Positions 12,501 through 22,130 of a stretch of DNA of 64,000 nt are shown here, in pieces. Origin of the DNA: Prunella strophiata (lineage: Eukaryota > Chordata > Aves > Passeriformes > Prunellidae); NCBI GenBank assembly GCA_036583965.1, contig JAZBQD010000015.1:89577809-89641808 (forward strand). The letters are read 5' to 3'. The notes below the pieces were generated by a model. It was given only the letters and a program-made list of their open reading frames with translations. It did no database searches and had not been told where the DNA came from. The stretch's first letter is position 1. Each line of letters starts with the position of its first letter. The translations under genes and the position numbers were made by a program.

Positions 12501-14114
12501 AACTTGTCATATTTGGCTGGTCCTTGTTTTGATGGCTTGAGCTTGAGTTTCCCGTGTGCTGCCTGAATGGAATTTATCTGTCGATACCGGACCTTGTGCA
12601 AGAGGCGAGCAGAGCTGTTTCTGTTTACTTGTCATGAGCTCCTCCAGAGTCAGACACAGCTGTAGTTGACTAAGCCTTCATACATACTCAGGCCCTTTTT
12701 GGTAGAAATCTGTGGAATTTGCATGCTGCAATGTGAAAAAGAATACACAGTATTACTTGTCATGGCTCAGCCAGACCCTGACTTCCTGGTTTTTGTTTTC
12801 TCTCTGAACCTAGTTTTCAAGACAGCTCATTTTCTGATCTTAGATAAATCATCTTATTCATCCATTGGAATAAAATTATCTCCAAAATGAAAATTGAATT
12901 TTGAGATTTAACAAGCTAGATGTAACAAGCATTATGTCCTAAGCAAGAGAAAAATTGCTTACATTATGCATACGTACACGTTGAACAATATCAGTATTGT
13001 ATTTGTTTACAAGAGTATGTGTATATGTATTTTAAGGAGATGGTTTTTTCTTGTGTACTTCTAGGTGTATTACAATATGCAGATCTGTTGCATTCAGAAT
13101 AGTGCAGCTGTGATATTTCAGGCATCAGGCAAGTCTAGCAAACAAAATTATTTTTGTGGTTAATACTGTAATAAAAAAGAAAAAGAAATTTAATTCTTGA
13201 ATGTGATCTAATCTGTATCTTAATAATACTAAACACTCCAAAGATTACTAGAAACTGTTTGAGAAAAAGCTGTGCAATTCTGAACTTTTCTTTGCAGTGT
13301 TTAACTTCTGTTTTGGTTATGCAGGAGGTTCCTGACCCAGTGAAGTTTTTTGTAACTCGATGGAGCAATGACCCTTGGCTGCAGATGGCGTACAGCTTTG
13401 TGAAAACAGGGGGCAGTGGTGAAGCTTATGACATGATAGCTGAAGACATACAAGGAAAAGTTTTTTTTGCTGGTGAGGTAAGTATCTTTGTTACTGGGAG
13501 CAGTTTCTTATGGAAGATCATCTCTTGCTGCTCAACACCATTAATGTAGAGGTAGTATATAAATATTCTCTTATATAAATATGCTAATGATTCTTCACAC
13601 AGAACCCTCTCTATTCATATTATTACTGGGCATGGGAAGTCTGCCAAGTATTTCAAGTCAGCAGTAAAATAAATTTTTAGTCAAATTGTCTGTTACTCCA
13701 CTTGTGGGTAACATAACAAATGCACCACTGGTGGTGTAGGGTGCATTCTCTACTGGGGCAGAACTTAACCTGCCCCACTAAAGTGCAGATAGCAGAACAG
13801 ACTGCTGCTTTTGTAGCTGACTTGCTTGCAAATTTTGAAGTTGCTCAAAGTCTTGAGTGTTTCCTTTAATGTCTTTCTAAGGAGTTTCCCGTGGCTTTTA
13901 AAAATGTAGATATATGCTTAAGGAATATAAAACTGATCTTATAAACTAAAATTTTGTACTATTAGTTTTAGGAACAATTGACTTATTTTCTTTCTCTGGT
14001 TTGTTTGTTTGTTTGTTTGTTTTGATACAGGCTACAAACAGGCACTTTCCTCAGACCGTTACAGGAGCTTACTTGAGTGGGGTTCGAGAAGCCAGCAAAA
14101 TAGCAGCATTTTAA
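389..14114 (+). CDS. KDM1B: KDM1B (LSD2/AOF1), lysine-specific histone demethylase 2, 3' part of the gene
   Basis: Thirteen exons at 389-573, 1488-1663, 2562-2636, 3215-3352, 4790-4961, 5769-5896, 7222-7354, 7747-7821, 8696-8812, 9661-9786, 11269-11391, 13325-13477 and 14031-14114 give about 560 residues. They match the C-terminal two-thirds of vertebrate LSD2 (about 820 residues). Domain order is SWIRM (first two exons), then a continuous FAD-dependent amine oxidase domain with the GxGxxG dinucleotide motif (GAGAAG), the conserved GAGVIEK segment with the catalytic-site lysine, and the C-terminal FAD motif [20 protein letters not shown]. There is no inserted Tower helix pair, which separates LSD2 from LSD1. 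The family removes methyl groups from H3K4me1/2 in nuclear chromatin, with GLYR1/NPAC as partner. The zinc-finger exons lie upstream of the window. Every intron is GT-AG and exon phases agree, except that two exons are off by one base (see findings). The annotation is therefore a gene with two frame lesions, not a clean reading frame. Confidence 0.96.
741..820. repeat. Pyrimidine-rich tract
   Basis: About 80 bases of almost pure C/T on the plus strand, with runs such as ccccccttcttttcc repeated, in a KDM1B intron. Confidence 0.85.
1488..1663 (+). CDS. KDM1B: KDM1B exon b (SWIRM domain, second half), contains a -1 frame lesion
   Basis: The acceptor is cctttgcag and the donor is aat/gtaagtt. 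The previous exon ends on a whole codon, so this one should start EALTPQKC. It reads EALTPQ and then shifts frame at the A run 1504-1507. The conserved text ([16 protein letters not shown] to YLLPKEYHN) continues in the next frame. Length is 176, where 59 codons need 177. Read literally, the frame meets TAA within six codons. Confidence 0.92.
2562..2636 (+). CDS. KDM1B: KDM1B exon c (FAD-binding Rossmann motif)
   Basis: The exon has 25 codons, phase 0 at both ends, acceptor attttttag and donor aag/gtaagaa. It encodes [19 protein letters not shown] and the following HNFGIK. GAGAAG is the glycine-rich FAD pyrophosphate-binding loop; most LSD2 proteins have GAGPAG here. Confidence 0.97.
3215..3352 (+). 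CDS. KDM1B: KDM1B exon d (amine oxidase domain)
   Basis: The exon has 46 codons with phase 0 at both ends. The acceptor is gccacag; the donor is caa/gtgggtt. It encodes [17 protein letters not shown] and continues to NPMALMCEQ. The [11 protein letters not shown] run is the conserved amine-oxidase motif that binds the FAD ribose and follows the Rossmann strand. Confidence 0.97.
4790..4961 (+). CDS. KDM1B: KDM1B exon e (amine oxidase domain)
   Basis: The exon has 172 bases, entering in phase 0 and leaving in phase 1. The acceptor is tttttcttaag and the donor is g/gtaagtg. It encodes [19 protein letters not shown] and continues to [14 protein letters not shown]. It runs straight on without a Tower insertion, as in LSD2. 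Confidence 0.96.
5769..5896 (+). CDS. KDM1B: KDM1B exon f (amine oxidase domain)
   Basis: The exon has 128 bases, phase 1 to phase 0, with acceptor tttcacag and donor cag/gtgggtt. With the G of the previous exon it encodes [15 protein letters not shown] and continues to [12 protein letters not shown]. The frame is intact. Confidence 0.96.
7222..7354 (+). CDS. KDM1B: KDM1B exon g (amine oxidase domain), contains a +1 frame lesion
   Basis: The acceptor is ctgtccacag and the donor is cca/gtgagtc. The conserved peptide here is [19 protein letters not shown]. The first bases, gtatcctgcacgc, hold one base more than V-S-A-R needs. In the entering frame they read V-S-C-T-L. The correct peptide ([10 protein letters not shown] to LDIRLNFP) continues in the shifted frame. 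Length is 133, where 44 codons need 132. No other AG restores the phase. Confidence 0.92.
7747..7821 (+). CDS. KDM1B: KDM1B exon h
   Basis: The exon has 25 codons with phase 0 at both ends, acceptor tttcaatag and donor aag/gtaccaa. It encodes [18 protein letters not shown] and the following TVWTTQK of the amine oxidase domain. Confidence 0.96.
8696..8812 (+). CDS. KDM1B: KDM1B exon i (catalytic-site lysine)
   Basis: The exon has 39 codons with phase 0 at both ends, acceptor tctttcag and donor aaa/gtaagtg. It encodes [20 protein letters not shown] and ends SLGAGVIEK. The final lysine corresponds to the active-site lysine of LSD2 (K661 in human) that holds a water next to the flavin, so this key residue is retained. 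Confidence 0.97.
9661..9786 (+). CDS. KDM1B: KDM1B exon j
   Basis: The exon has 42 codons with phase 0 at both ends, acceptor atctttctag and donor gag/gtatgat. It encodes [20 protein letters not shown] and ends [10 protein letters not shown] of the amine oxidase domain. Confidence 0.97.
11269..11391 (+). CDS. KDM1B: KDM1B exon k
   Basis: The exon has 41 codons with phase 0 at both ends, acceptor ttgtttttag and donor cag/gtaagag. It encodes [20 protein letters not shown] and ends VLRELFKEQ. Confidence 0.97.
13325..13477 (+). CDS. KDM1B: KDM1B exon l
   Basis: The exon has 51 codons with phase 0 at both ends, acceptor ggttatgcag and donor gag/gtaagta. It encodes [20 protein letters not shown] and ends VFFAGE, the start of the C-terminal FAD-binding motif. 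Confidence 0.97.
13999..14022. repeat. GTTT tetranucleotide repeat, six units
   Basis: Six perfect GTTT units ending eight bases before the acceptor of the last KDM1B exon, serving as its polypyrimidine region. Confidence 0.9.
14031..14114 (+). CDS. KDM1B: KDM1B last coding exon and stop
   Basis: The acceptor is gatacag, preceded by a GTTT repeat. The exon encodes [20 protein letters not shown] and the terminal ASKIAAF, then TAA at 14112-14114. The end matches the LSD2 C terminus exactly. The last exon continues as 3' UTR. Confidence 0.97.
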   Translation, partial: ATNRHFPQTVTGAYLSGVREASKIAAF

Positions 14115-15201
14115 GTACCGAAATTTTGTGTTTATAGATATATTTTTAATTGATTTCTGTGGGTAAAACTATCAAGTTTCCTATTGCTGCCTTTTTCCTG
14201 TGTGGTACTTGAATAGTATATGGTACCTGAAGATAAAGTCTTCATCTTCCTTTTCCTCTTTTCTCCCCCACCCATTTTTAAGCCCAGATGATACATATTG
14301 TTGGGGGCTTTCTTCCAGCTAAGGTATTACTAGCAGGAGTGACATTAGAATCATTGGCCGCAGCTTAACTAAGAGAACTTTTGTCAAGAGTCCTCTTCTG
14401 TATGGCTCAAGTCATGCTATTGTGAACCTTCATTTCAGAAGGTCAGATTTAAACAAGACTAAGTTAACATACAGCATTAAAAATGCTGGCAGTTAGTAAT
14501 GATATGGGAATTTTCCACTAACTGTGCTTCTCAGGTTGATTATGCTCATAGGAGTTCAAACTGGCTTCCAAGAGCCTAAATAGCCTAGAAAAATTCTAGG
14601 ATTAATGTAGGAAGGAACTCAACTATGAATTTTCCCACTTGCAATCAGTAACCTTTTCTATAATATTTTTTCATATTCTTAGCATCCACTAAGTGGGCTT
14701 TGGGATATGAAGTTTGTTCCTTTAAATAAGAGAGCTGGAACAGTTTACAGTGCAATCATAGAAAGGTTATCGTAGCTGATCAAGACTTGAAAAATTAACT
14801 TCTTTAAAAACTTTAAAAAACTTTGAAATATCTCTGCTACTTATTCAGAGAAATTCTTGTTACAATAATAGGCTAAGAGTTTAGATTTGCTCATTGCTTC
14901 TGTAGAAACAGGACAGCTTAAAAATACCATATTGCTATGAGTATTTTGAAAAGAAACTTCCCAATTCATTTGGACTGAACAGAGGAAGTATCTGCTGATC
15001 TGACAGTACAGTGGGGGGTGCAGGACTGTATATTCCTATTAGCTCATTGAAGTTTTATATTAAAAAATAAGTGAAGATGAATGAGGAAAAATATTAACAT
15101 TCTTATGAAGGGCTGAAACAAGGTGGCTTGCACTTTGACTTGAAGTTTATTTTTTTTTCTTTTATTATGAAAGTATTATTAAAAACAACTTGAGAGAGTA
15201 A

Positions 15202-15231
15202 TTCAATAATGGCTAGTTCAATAATGGCTAG
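15202..15231. repeat. 15-bp tandem duplication
   Basis: The 15-base unit ttcaataatggctag occurs twice in a row without mismatch, within the probable KDM1B 3' UTR. Confidence 0.9.
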
Positions 15232-15566
15232 ACATCTATCTAGTAGCTTTTTCATGGGACAGAGAGGAAAATATTTTTCAACAGAAATAAGAGAGATGTA
15301 ACTGGGATACCTATTGTAATACTGTTCCACTATATTGGTATTAATGAAAAAAAATTAAAATCCACTTTTAGATCTCTTCCCCCATACCTTCTCTGTAACT
15401 TGGCTGCATAGATGTCATGATTTCTGAAATGAACATAAGCACTTACTCTATCCTGCTCCATTCTCATGCATTTTCTCTTTAATTAATCCCTTCATCTAAG
15501 AATGATACAGTGCTTATTTCATTAAAGCTGCATCATTGGAAATAAACAACAGGCAACCTTAAGAAA

Positions 15567-15705
15567 AATCATAGGATGTTAAGGGGTTGGAATGGACCTT
15601 AATAATTATCTAGTCCCAATGGCCCCTGCCATGGGCAGGGACACCTCACACTAGACCAGGTTGCTCAAAGCCTTATCCAACCTGGCTTTGAACACCACCT
15701 AGGGT
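15567..15705 (-). mobile_element. CR1 LINE 3'-end fragment
   Basis: Read on the minus strand this is the typical 3' end of an avian CR1 element. On the plus strand it shows the words ggttggaatggacctt, ccctgccatgggcaggga, caggttgctcaaagcc and atccaacctggc in the usual order. It is a short, 5'-truncated, diverged copy inside the probable KDM1B 3' UTR. Confidence 0.9.
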
Positions 15706-16790
15706 TCCTAGTGAATAAATGCAATTTTTCTTTTCAAATATGTAGTATTTTGTTTTTAGAGTAGGTATGATATTGTTAAAACCCTTTATTTAATCTCTAA
15801 TTTACAAGGTGAAGATGTTTCTATAACTAGATGTTTTTCAGATATATATTCTGTTCTGCTTCTTAAAGCTGAGATATATGGGCTAATAGGAAGAGTGTAA
15901 CTGTTCATAATTTTCCTCTACATAAATATTGGTATTTACAGTTTTAAAGTATTTCATTGCAATTTGAAGGCTGCAAGAAAAAGCCTTCTCATGATAAAAA
16001 CCAATCAGGACACCAAATTTTGCTTTTGGCAGTCATTTGCACTTTGTTAATTTCATATATTACAGGCCAACTTATGGCACAACTAGCAAAGATTGAGAGC
16101 TATGTATGTTTGAGTTCCAAGTTTCTTTCCCACTTTATCATGTATGACGAATTATTAGGACAGAAGCTTCTGGTGGTGGGAAAAAAAAGCTTATTACTAC
16201 AAGCCCAAAACCTTATATTCAATGGCTGCTTCAGCTAACCTTGCTTAAAAACTTCAGTCAGCTTAGTAACAGATACAAACACGTCACATTTCAGGTAGGA
16301 ATGGTCTGGAAAGTTTAGCTCAGCATCCATTTCTCCAGCCCAAAGTTTGTATGAACATGCTTGATGTCATTCTGGTAATTTGTACTTGGGGTTTTCAATT
16401 TACCTACAACTTTGCAGCTAGATAAATGCTGCATTCAAGAGAAGAGAGATGGACATGAAGAAATACTATCACATTTGGCTTTAGATGATGCACGCTTACA
16501 GGATTAGAAAAACTGATAACAAATGATAAATCTACCAATGGCCTAGTCTACTAATTATTTGTATATTGTTTTGGTGCCAGGGCACTTAAAACTGTTTTGT
16601 GCTGCACTGAAGTTTGAGGAGTAAATAAGTATGTTCCATTTTAATTTACGTTCATTTGACATATGTAAGAACATCAGGCTGGTTCTGAGACTTCATTCTT
16701 TAATGTTGCCCAAAATTTTTTTAATATCTATGTTAAAATTTATTTCAAGCATGTATGTATTTTTTCTTTTGTGTTTAATTTATTCCCTCA

Positions 16791-16796
16791 AATAAA
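16791..16796 (+). promoter_or_regulatory. KDM1B: Poly(A) signal, likely KDM1B
   Basis: A canonical AATAAA about 2.7 kb after the KDM1B stop. The sequence after it (tggggaatgttttctctgag, then gtgggtttg) gives a G/T-rich downstream element. A second AATAAA at 16912-16917 has an even stronger downstream TGTTGTGGTTGTGGG context. Confidence 0.5.
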
Positions 16797-16911
16797 GAAT
16801 TGGGGAATGTTTTCTCTGAGTGGGTTTGTTTAAATGTTATTAAAAAGATTTGAATGCAGAGCATGATCTGTTACACTTCAGTTCTTCTGTGTGACTATGT
16901 TATGGCAGCAG

Positions 16912-16917
16912 AATAAA
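16912..16917 (+). promoter_or_regulatory. KDM1B: Poly(A) signal, alternative distal KDM1B
   Basis: An AATAAA followed within about 30 bases by a dense G/T-rich tract (16941-16985), the expected downstream element of a cleavage site. It may be the main end of KDM1B transcription. Confidence 0.5.
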
Positions 16918-16984
16918 ACTGGAAAGTATCCACGGGATGCCCTGTTGTGGTTGTGGGTTTTTTTTGGTTTGTTTTTTTTTTTCT

Positions 16985-17957
16985 CTTTAAATTTAAACTA
17001 GTGGCTAAGCCTACTTTTTTATTACATTTAATACTAAAATTTCATTTTGATATATTCTTACAGCTACACAATTCCTCAGAAGTGCTGCTTTACAGCCTGC
17101 TCTAAGTCCTAACTGTACTATTCTTTGGACAATACTGTAGTCGCTGTCTTTTGCCTCCAAGTTTTACAAAGCAACTCATAAGCTTGTGTTAGATTATTTT
17201 CCTTAGGCCAGAGGAAATTTAAGGTAGTAATAATTGTTGAGAAGCATGGCCCATAATTTTCAAATATTACCAAACAACCATTTAATGCTTTTCATTGAGT
17301 GAGTGTAGTGAACGCTTTGTAGGATCAATATCCTGAAAGGTTCCTACTAGCACAGACCACTATAAGCATATGCAAGCCTGACTGCATACTCACAATGTTT
17401 AAAATACAAACTATGACAAATTCTAGTAACACTTATCTACACTGTTCTTTGTGAAGGGGATGTTAGGTGTTCATTTAGTCTAAGTCAGACTGCAGCTGCC
17501 TTAAGAGAAAAATATCTTACTGCTTTGAAAGTTTATTTTACCCACATGTAGGTATGAACCAGTGAAAGCATTACTGGGGGCAAGATTCACTGCTTTCCCC
17601 TAACCCTGTCAGCTTGGTGAGCAGTTCAAAGTTTGTATCCTGAAGATGATGTTTTGCAAATGCCAACTCATTACCCCTGATGCTGCTTTTGAAAAATGAT
17701 AGCTTCATTTTAAGAAAAACAACATTTAGAGTAGAAACTAAATACTGCTTTTTAACATAATGTACAAACCAGCAGATTACATCATACTCCCCATAAAAAT
17801 TACAATCCTTCAAAAAAACAGAGGGTATGTTTTTCCTTTTGGCCCAGTTGTCTAACACTTGAGATCAGAAATAAGTGAAACAGTGCAGTCCAGTGAATGA
17901 GGTCAGGTGGAAAGGCAGGGCAAGTTACATCATACTGCTATCCTCTTACACCCAGAA
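16985..17957. other. KDM1B-DEK convergent spacer, left part
   Basis: AT-rich sequence beyond the KDM1B poly(A) signals with no recognised gene or element. The short open frames in it show no family resemblance. Confidence 0.6.
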
Positions 17958-18635
17958 ACTCTGGAGATCATCTGGTACCAAAGCTGCTACTTGGAACAGG
18001 GCCAACATGGAGCTGGTTACTTGGACCCCTGCCAGGCTGCTGTCCAAACATCTCCACCAATGGGGATTCCACTGCTCCTGCAGACCCCATTGCTGTGACC
18101 ACCCACATGGTGAAGTTTCTTCCCTCTAACAAGTAACTGCAGTGTCCCTGCTGGCAACTTGTGCCTGTTGCCTCCCATCCTCATCCTCACCCTGTGCACC
18201 TCCAAGCAGAGCCTGGCCCTGCCTTCTCCATACTCTCCCATTTGGGAGTTGCAGACTGCAGGATGATCCCCCTTCATCTGTCTCTTCTGCAGCCTGAACG
18301 GGCCCAGCTCTCTCTGCCTTCCCTCCTCCACCCTGTGCTCCTGCCCCCTCACCATCTTGGTGCCCCTCCACTGGACTGGCTCCACGATGTCCCTGCTTGC
18401 CCTGCCCCAGGGAGCCCACAGCTGGCACTGCTGCCCAGGCCAGCTCACAGGTGCTCAACAGGGTGCCAGTCACCTTCTGAGCCACTGGCCCCACACTTGC
18501 TGCACGAGCCCTGAGTGCTGTCAGTGCTCCTTATCAGGAGTGCCCATTGCTGAATGTCCCCCATGAGCTGTCTGCAAGAACCATCTGCCCCTGCCCAGGC
18601 CCTTTTCAGCACATGTGCTTGGCAAGGCACCACAG
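17958..18635 (-). mobile_element. CR1-derived LINE fragment, copy 1 of a near-identical pair
   Basis: This GC-rich block differs from its AT-rich surroundings. On the minus strand it follows the CR1 consensus order. Plus-strand landmarks are ggagatcatctggtacc, then caggctgctgtccaaac, tggtgaagtttcttccc, tgaacgggcccagctctctc and ccactggactggctcc. A second copy at 25660-26350 has only about a dozen visible differences plus an 8-base indel. Open frames of 100-148 residues across it are by-products of its GC content, not genes. Confidence 0.85.
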
Positions 18636-20620
18636 TCCCAACCCCCACTGCTTCAGTGGAGATACTCTGTCCCAGAAAGCAGGATGCTGCTTCTGCTTTT
18701 GTGAACCTGTATAAGAGTCCGGTTTCTTCTTCTGATTCCCGTTTCTTCTTCAAGTCAAGAATAAACCTTCAGACCTGTAACTTCCAGCATCTTGCTTTAA
18801 TAAATACTTCTAAACCCAAAGGTAGGAGAAACATTTCTTTGCAGAAGGGAAACAACACACTTGTCAGCATTCAAGATGTTTCTTCTCTCAGCAACTGGAA
18901 TATTGATTTTACTAAATTTCTTACTGCAAGTTTTCATACGGTATTCTGGTATCTTACAGATTTTTCCATTCTTGTCCCTAAATCAAGACCACCAGAATAA
19001 TTTCAGGACTGTTTTCTTCTAGTCCAGTTTAAGCTACTGTATTATAGTCACCTTTCTGATTTGGAAACAAGGAAGATTAGATCTGCCCAAGTGATCATGA
19101 GCCACCCTGTCTCTGAAACAGAAGAGCTAATAATAAACTTGACTTGAATCACTATGCTGACAGCCAGGGGCTTTATTTCTGCAGATTAACTACTGGCCTC
19201 CAAAAGGGTTATTTTCAAGTACAGCTTAGCAGTGGCTAATATAAACTCAGACAATTCTTAGATTTTGTTTTGTCATGTGCCTTGTAACAGGATAACATAG
19301 AAAGACCAGAGACCCTATAAACAGCCTGCTCAGGTCCAAGAAGGCTGTTAGTCTAGAGCTTCTGGAAAAAAGGGAGATTGAATTTACAGCTGTGTCTTTG
19401 TAATTTCATCTTGGTTACACATGCCAGACCACCATACCATGGTTTATCTCATAACTCTAAATGCGTGTAATCTCTTTTCAAATTGCTGATCTCCTTCCCA
19501 CCTAGTCCTCTCTTCATCTTCCTTCTCCTACAGGCCCCACACATGTTGCCACAAGTGCTCATAAGAACAGCTGTTCACACCTGCAAATCATTCAGATTAA
19601 CTTGTGGTTTTGCAAGTCACCAATCAAAATACTGAATACCAAAAGCCTACCCAAAAAGAGGAACCAACACACTGGATTGTAGGAATTATTCTGGAAGTAA
19701 TCCAATCAAGATGTTAGGACTATTTTTCTCTAGAGTACAATGGTGAGGGCATTACCTTAAGCATCTGGAAGGCACATGCCTGAACAATTTATTCAGTTAC
19801 CTTTTATCCATTTAACCCATTTCTACTTCTATGAGACTCTGTGAACAGATCCTTGATCAGATGTGCTTCTAATCCAACAGCATCAGGAGAAGCAGAATAT
19901 TTGATTTACCTTTTAGTACTATCTTGCAGCCTTTCTCCCAGTTGCAGAAAGAACTGGAATCCTCTATCAGCTGCAGCCAGACTGGTATGGATTAGCAAGG
20001 AAACAGGCATTCCTCTTCTCCATTAAGGACTAACACTGAGTTGTCAAGAGATTTAAACAAAGCATTTGAAGAATATCAAGTTCATTTCCATTCCATCTGT
20101 GCAATTCCAAAGTGGCAACTAAAGCATATATACAACAAATAGAAGTTTATCTAAGTTTTCATTAGAATTTAAACTGTTAAAAAATATTTATACTTTGGAG
20201 TTGCAAATCTTAAAAACCCTTCCTGACCCACATAATTTAAACTGGCTAGTACATTTACATAAAAATCAAAAGGCAGTTCAAGTATTTGTAAAACATCAAT
20301 ACTTAATAGAAGTAACTTTCTGCTCTTAAGACTGACTTGGAAATTTTTGATGTTTTAAATTGCAAATTAAAAAGTGCTCTTTCTGCTGAGATAGTTCAGA
20401 GACAAAAACACAAAAAAATCAAAACAAAACACAAATCAGCCTCACAGAAGATACAAAATCCTGGTGCAAGAACATACATTTCAGCAATAGTGTCTTCTAA
20501 AGTAGAGAAGCCAGTATTTTCTAACAGATGAGATAAAGACAAACAACCATGTTCCTGTATAGTTTTTTTTTTTACTATACATGTAAGCAAATGTTAGATT
20601 AAAACTGATTTACATTTTTG
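18636..20620. other. KDM1B-DEK convergent spacer, right part
   Basis: AT-rich sequence between the CR1-derived block and the presumed 3' end of DEK. I recognise no gene, RNA or repeat family in it. Confidence 0.55.
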
Positions 20621-20629
20621 TGAAAGACA

Positions 20630-20635
20630 TTTATT
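20630..20635 (-). promoter_or_regulatory. DEK: Poly(A) signal, likely DEK distal
   Basis: AATAAA on the minus strand, about 1.49 kb past the DEK stop. A proximal alternative is at 21877-21872. Confidence 0.45.
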
Positions 20636-22118
20636 GAATACAAAAAAATCCCCATTACATTCAGCCTTATTATAAATGATTACACGCAAAGAAATTCAAA
20701 AGTGTGTGTAAGATCAACAGTCTAACTGGCTGAACATTTTCGGAATTTAGATAATTTATGAACCCTTACTTCTCAACTGTACAATAATAAAATTCAAAAA
20801 AATACACTTTGTCTTTCCAGCAATACTAGTCAGAGGGATTCTGTGCTCACGGTGTGAATGGCAGGCCACACTTTGGCAGCTTTTGGTTTCATGATTTTAA
20901 GTGTAGGACTTCCCATATTAGAAACAAGGTGCAGGGAGAAAACCTAAACAAAAACTTATGCAGAGTTTGCTTTGATCCTAAAAGCTGCCAGCCAAAGTTC
21001 AAGACTGCAGGCTTACAAGTACCATTGTTCATGCTGAGGCAATGAAGCTCAGGTTCAGAGAAGCCTCCCCACACAGAAGAGAGGTTAAACACATGTTCAC
21101 ATCAGTGCTGTCCGATTTGGAAGCCCTACTGTGGATTTCCAAAGCTGTCAAGCCTCCAGCTGTATATCTTGGATACCCACTTCTGAGAGGCTAGAAATTT
21201 TCCTATTGCCTTTGGAGGGATTTTATGTACTACATCAAAGACATTGAACCAATGTCTGTAGTCTGGGTATAAAGTTAAACTACAGGTATAAACCTACAGT
21301 TTAGTTTTGTACAAGGTAAGATGAGACAAACGTCATGAAACCTCAGCTCATTTTCATGAAACTTCTGCACGCCACTTGTTATCACTGCCTCACTGCTGAA
21401 CACTGACGTTTCATGTCATAAATTCAAAGATACCAAGATTAAAAAACTGATTTGCACAAAAGAAATTTGAAATAACTTTATATACACAACAAAAAGCCTT
21501 TTGAAAGTACAAAAATAACATCTATATGCTAATTAGTTACCATGCTGTGAGAGTTCTTTCAGTGCCTACACATGCAAGACTGTAATCTAGATTCAGAATA
21601 ATTCTGTATCTGTAGAATGTATCAGAATATAAAAGAGATTAATACGTGACTAATTCTTATTTTCAGAATTAATATGTATTCAAAATATCTTTTTAACCAA
21701 TACTGCAATATTCCAGTCTCTGCATGTATACATGTAGTAAAGCAGCTTTCACCTTAGTGGATTGTAAAATCTCCTGTATGCTGGTAATCCACGCTAAAAA
21801 AGCTACAATGGCTCTAATGAATCTAGTTATACAATGCAATTCAAAATGTACAAAACTATAAAAAGGGAACATTTATTGCCATGCATGAAACTTAAGTATG
21901 TTCAACTAAAAATTGCATCAAATGCAATTTAACAAGTTTAACAACAAAAAAACCCACACAAAGCAATTTACATTAACACTCTTAACATTAGATCAGCAGA
22001 ATTAGCTCTGACTAAATACCACAAGGGTAAGACACATTCCTTTTGCTGGTGCCTATCAGATCTTCAAATCCATGGAAACATAAACCCAGGAATCTTCATT
22101 TTCCACAGTCAAATCAGA
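20630..22118 (-). other. DEK: DEK 3' UTR, probable extent
   Basis: Non-coding, AT-rich sequence after the DEK stop on the minus strand. AATAAA (minus strand) occurs at 21877-21872 and 20635-20630, giving a 3' UTR of about 0.25 or 1.5 kb. The longer form agrees with the usual size of DEK messages. The extent is inferred. Confidence 0.5.
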
Positions 22119-22130
22119 TCATGAAATCAA
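22119..22130 (-). CDS. DEK: DEK last coding exon (three codons plus stop)
   Basis: The acceptor ctcttttcag is followed by TTG ATT TCA TGA, giving the conserved terminal L-I-S and the stop. It lies 935 bases past the previous exon. The upstream donor (gag/gtaaaga) is intact and the family ends in VKELIS, so this is the correct end, not read-through of the exon 9 donor. Confidence 0.93.
   Translation of the reverse strand: MIS

Larger units (their letters stand above)
574..14030. other. KDM1B introns, non-coding contents
   Basis: Twelve introns of about 0.4-1.9 kb separate the listed exons. All are GT-AG and AT-rich, with scattered short chance reading frames. Recognisable contents are a pyrimidine-rich tract (741-820) and a GTTT repeat (13999-14022). 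I saw no RNA gene, nested gene or clear CR1 copy. Confidence 0.7.
14115..16930 (+). other. KDM1B: KDM1B 3' UTR, probable extent
   Basis: This AT-rich non-coding stretch follows the stop codon. AATAAA hexamers occur at 15541-15546, 16791-16796 and 16912-16917. The last two are followed by G/T-rich sequence typical of cleavage-factor binding, so a long 3' UTR of about 2.7-2.8 kb is likely, with a shorter form possible. A minus-oriented CR1 fragment (15567-15705) lies inside the long form. The extent is inferred; no transcript evidence is available here. Confidence 0.55.

Noticed and set aside
18017..18753. Open frames of 100-148 residues near 18 kb, and matching ones at 25.6-26.5 kb
   Set aside because: They coincide with the duplicated CR1-derived block and occur on both strands; the element is read in reverse and is not coding.
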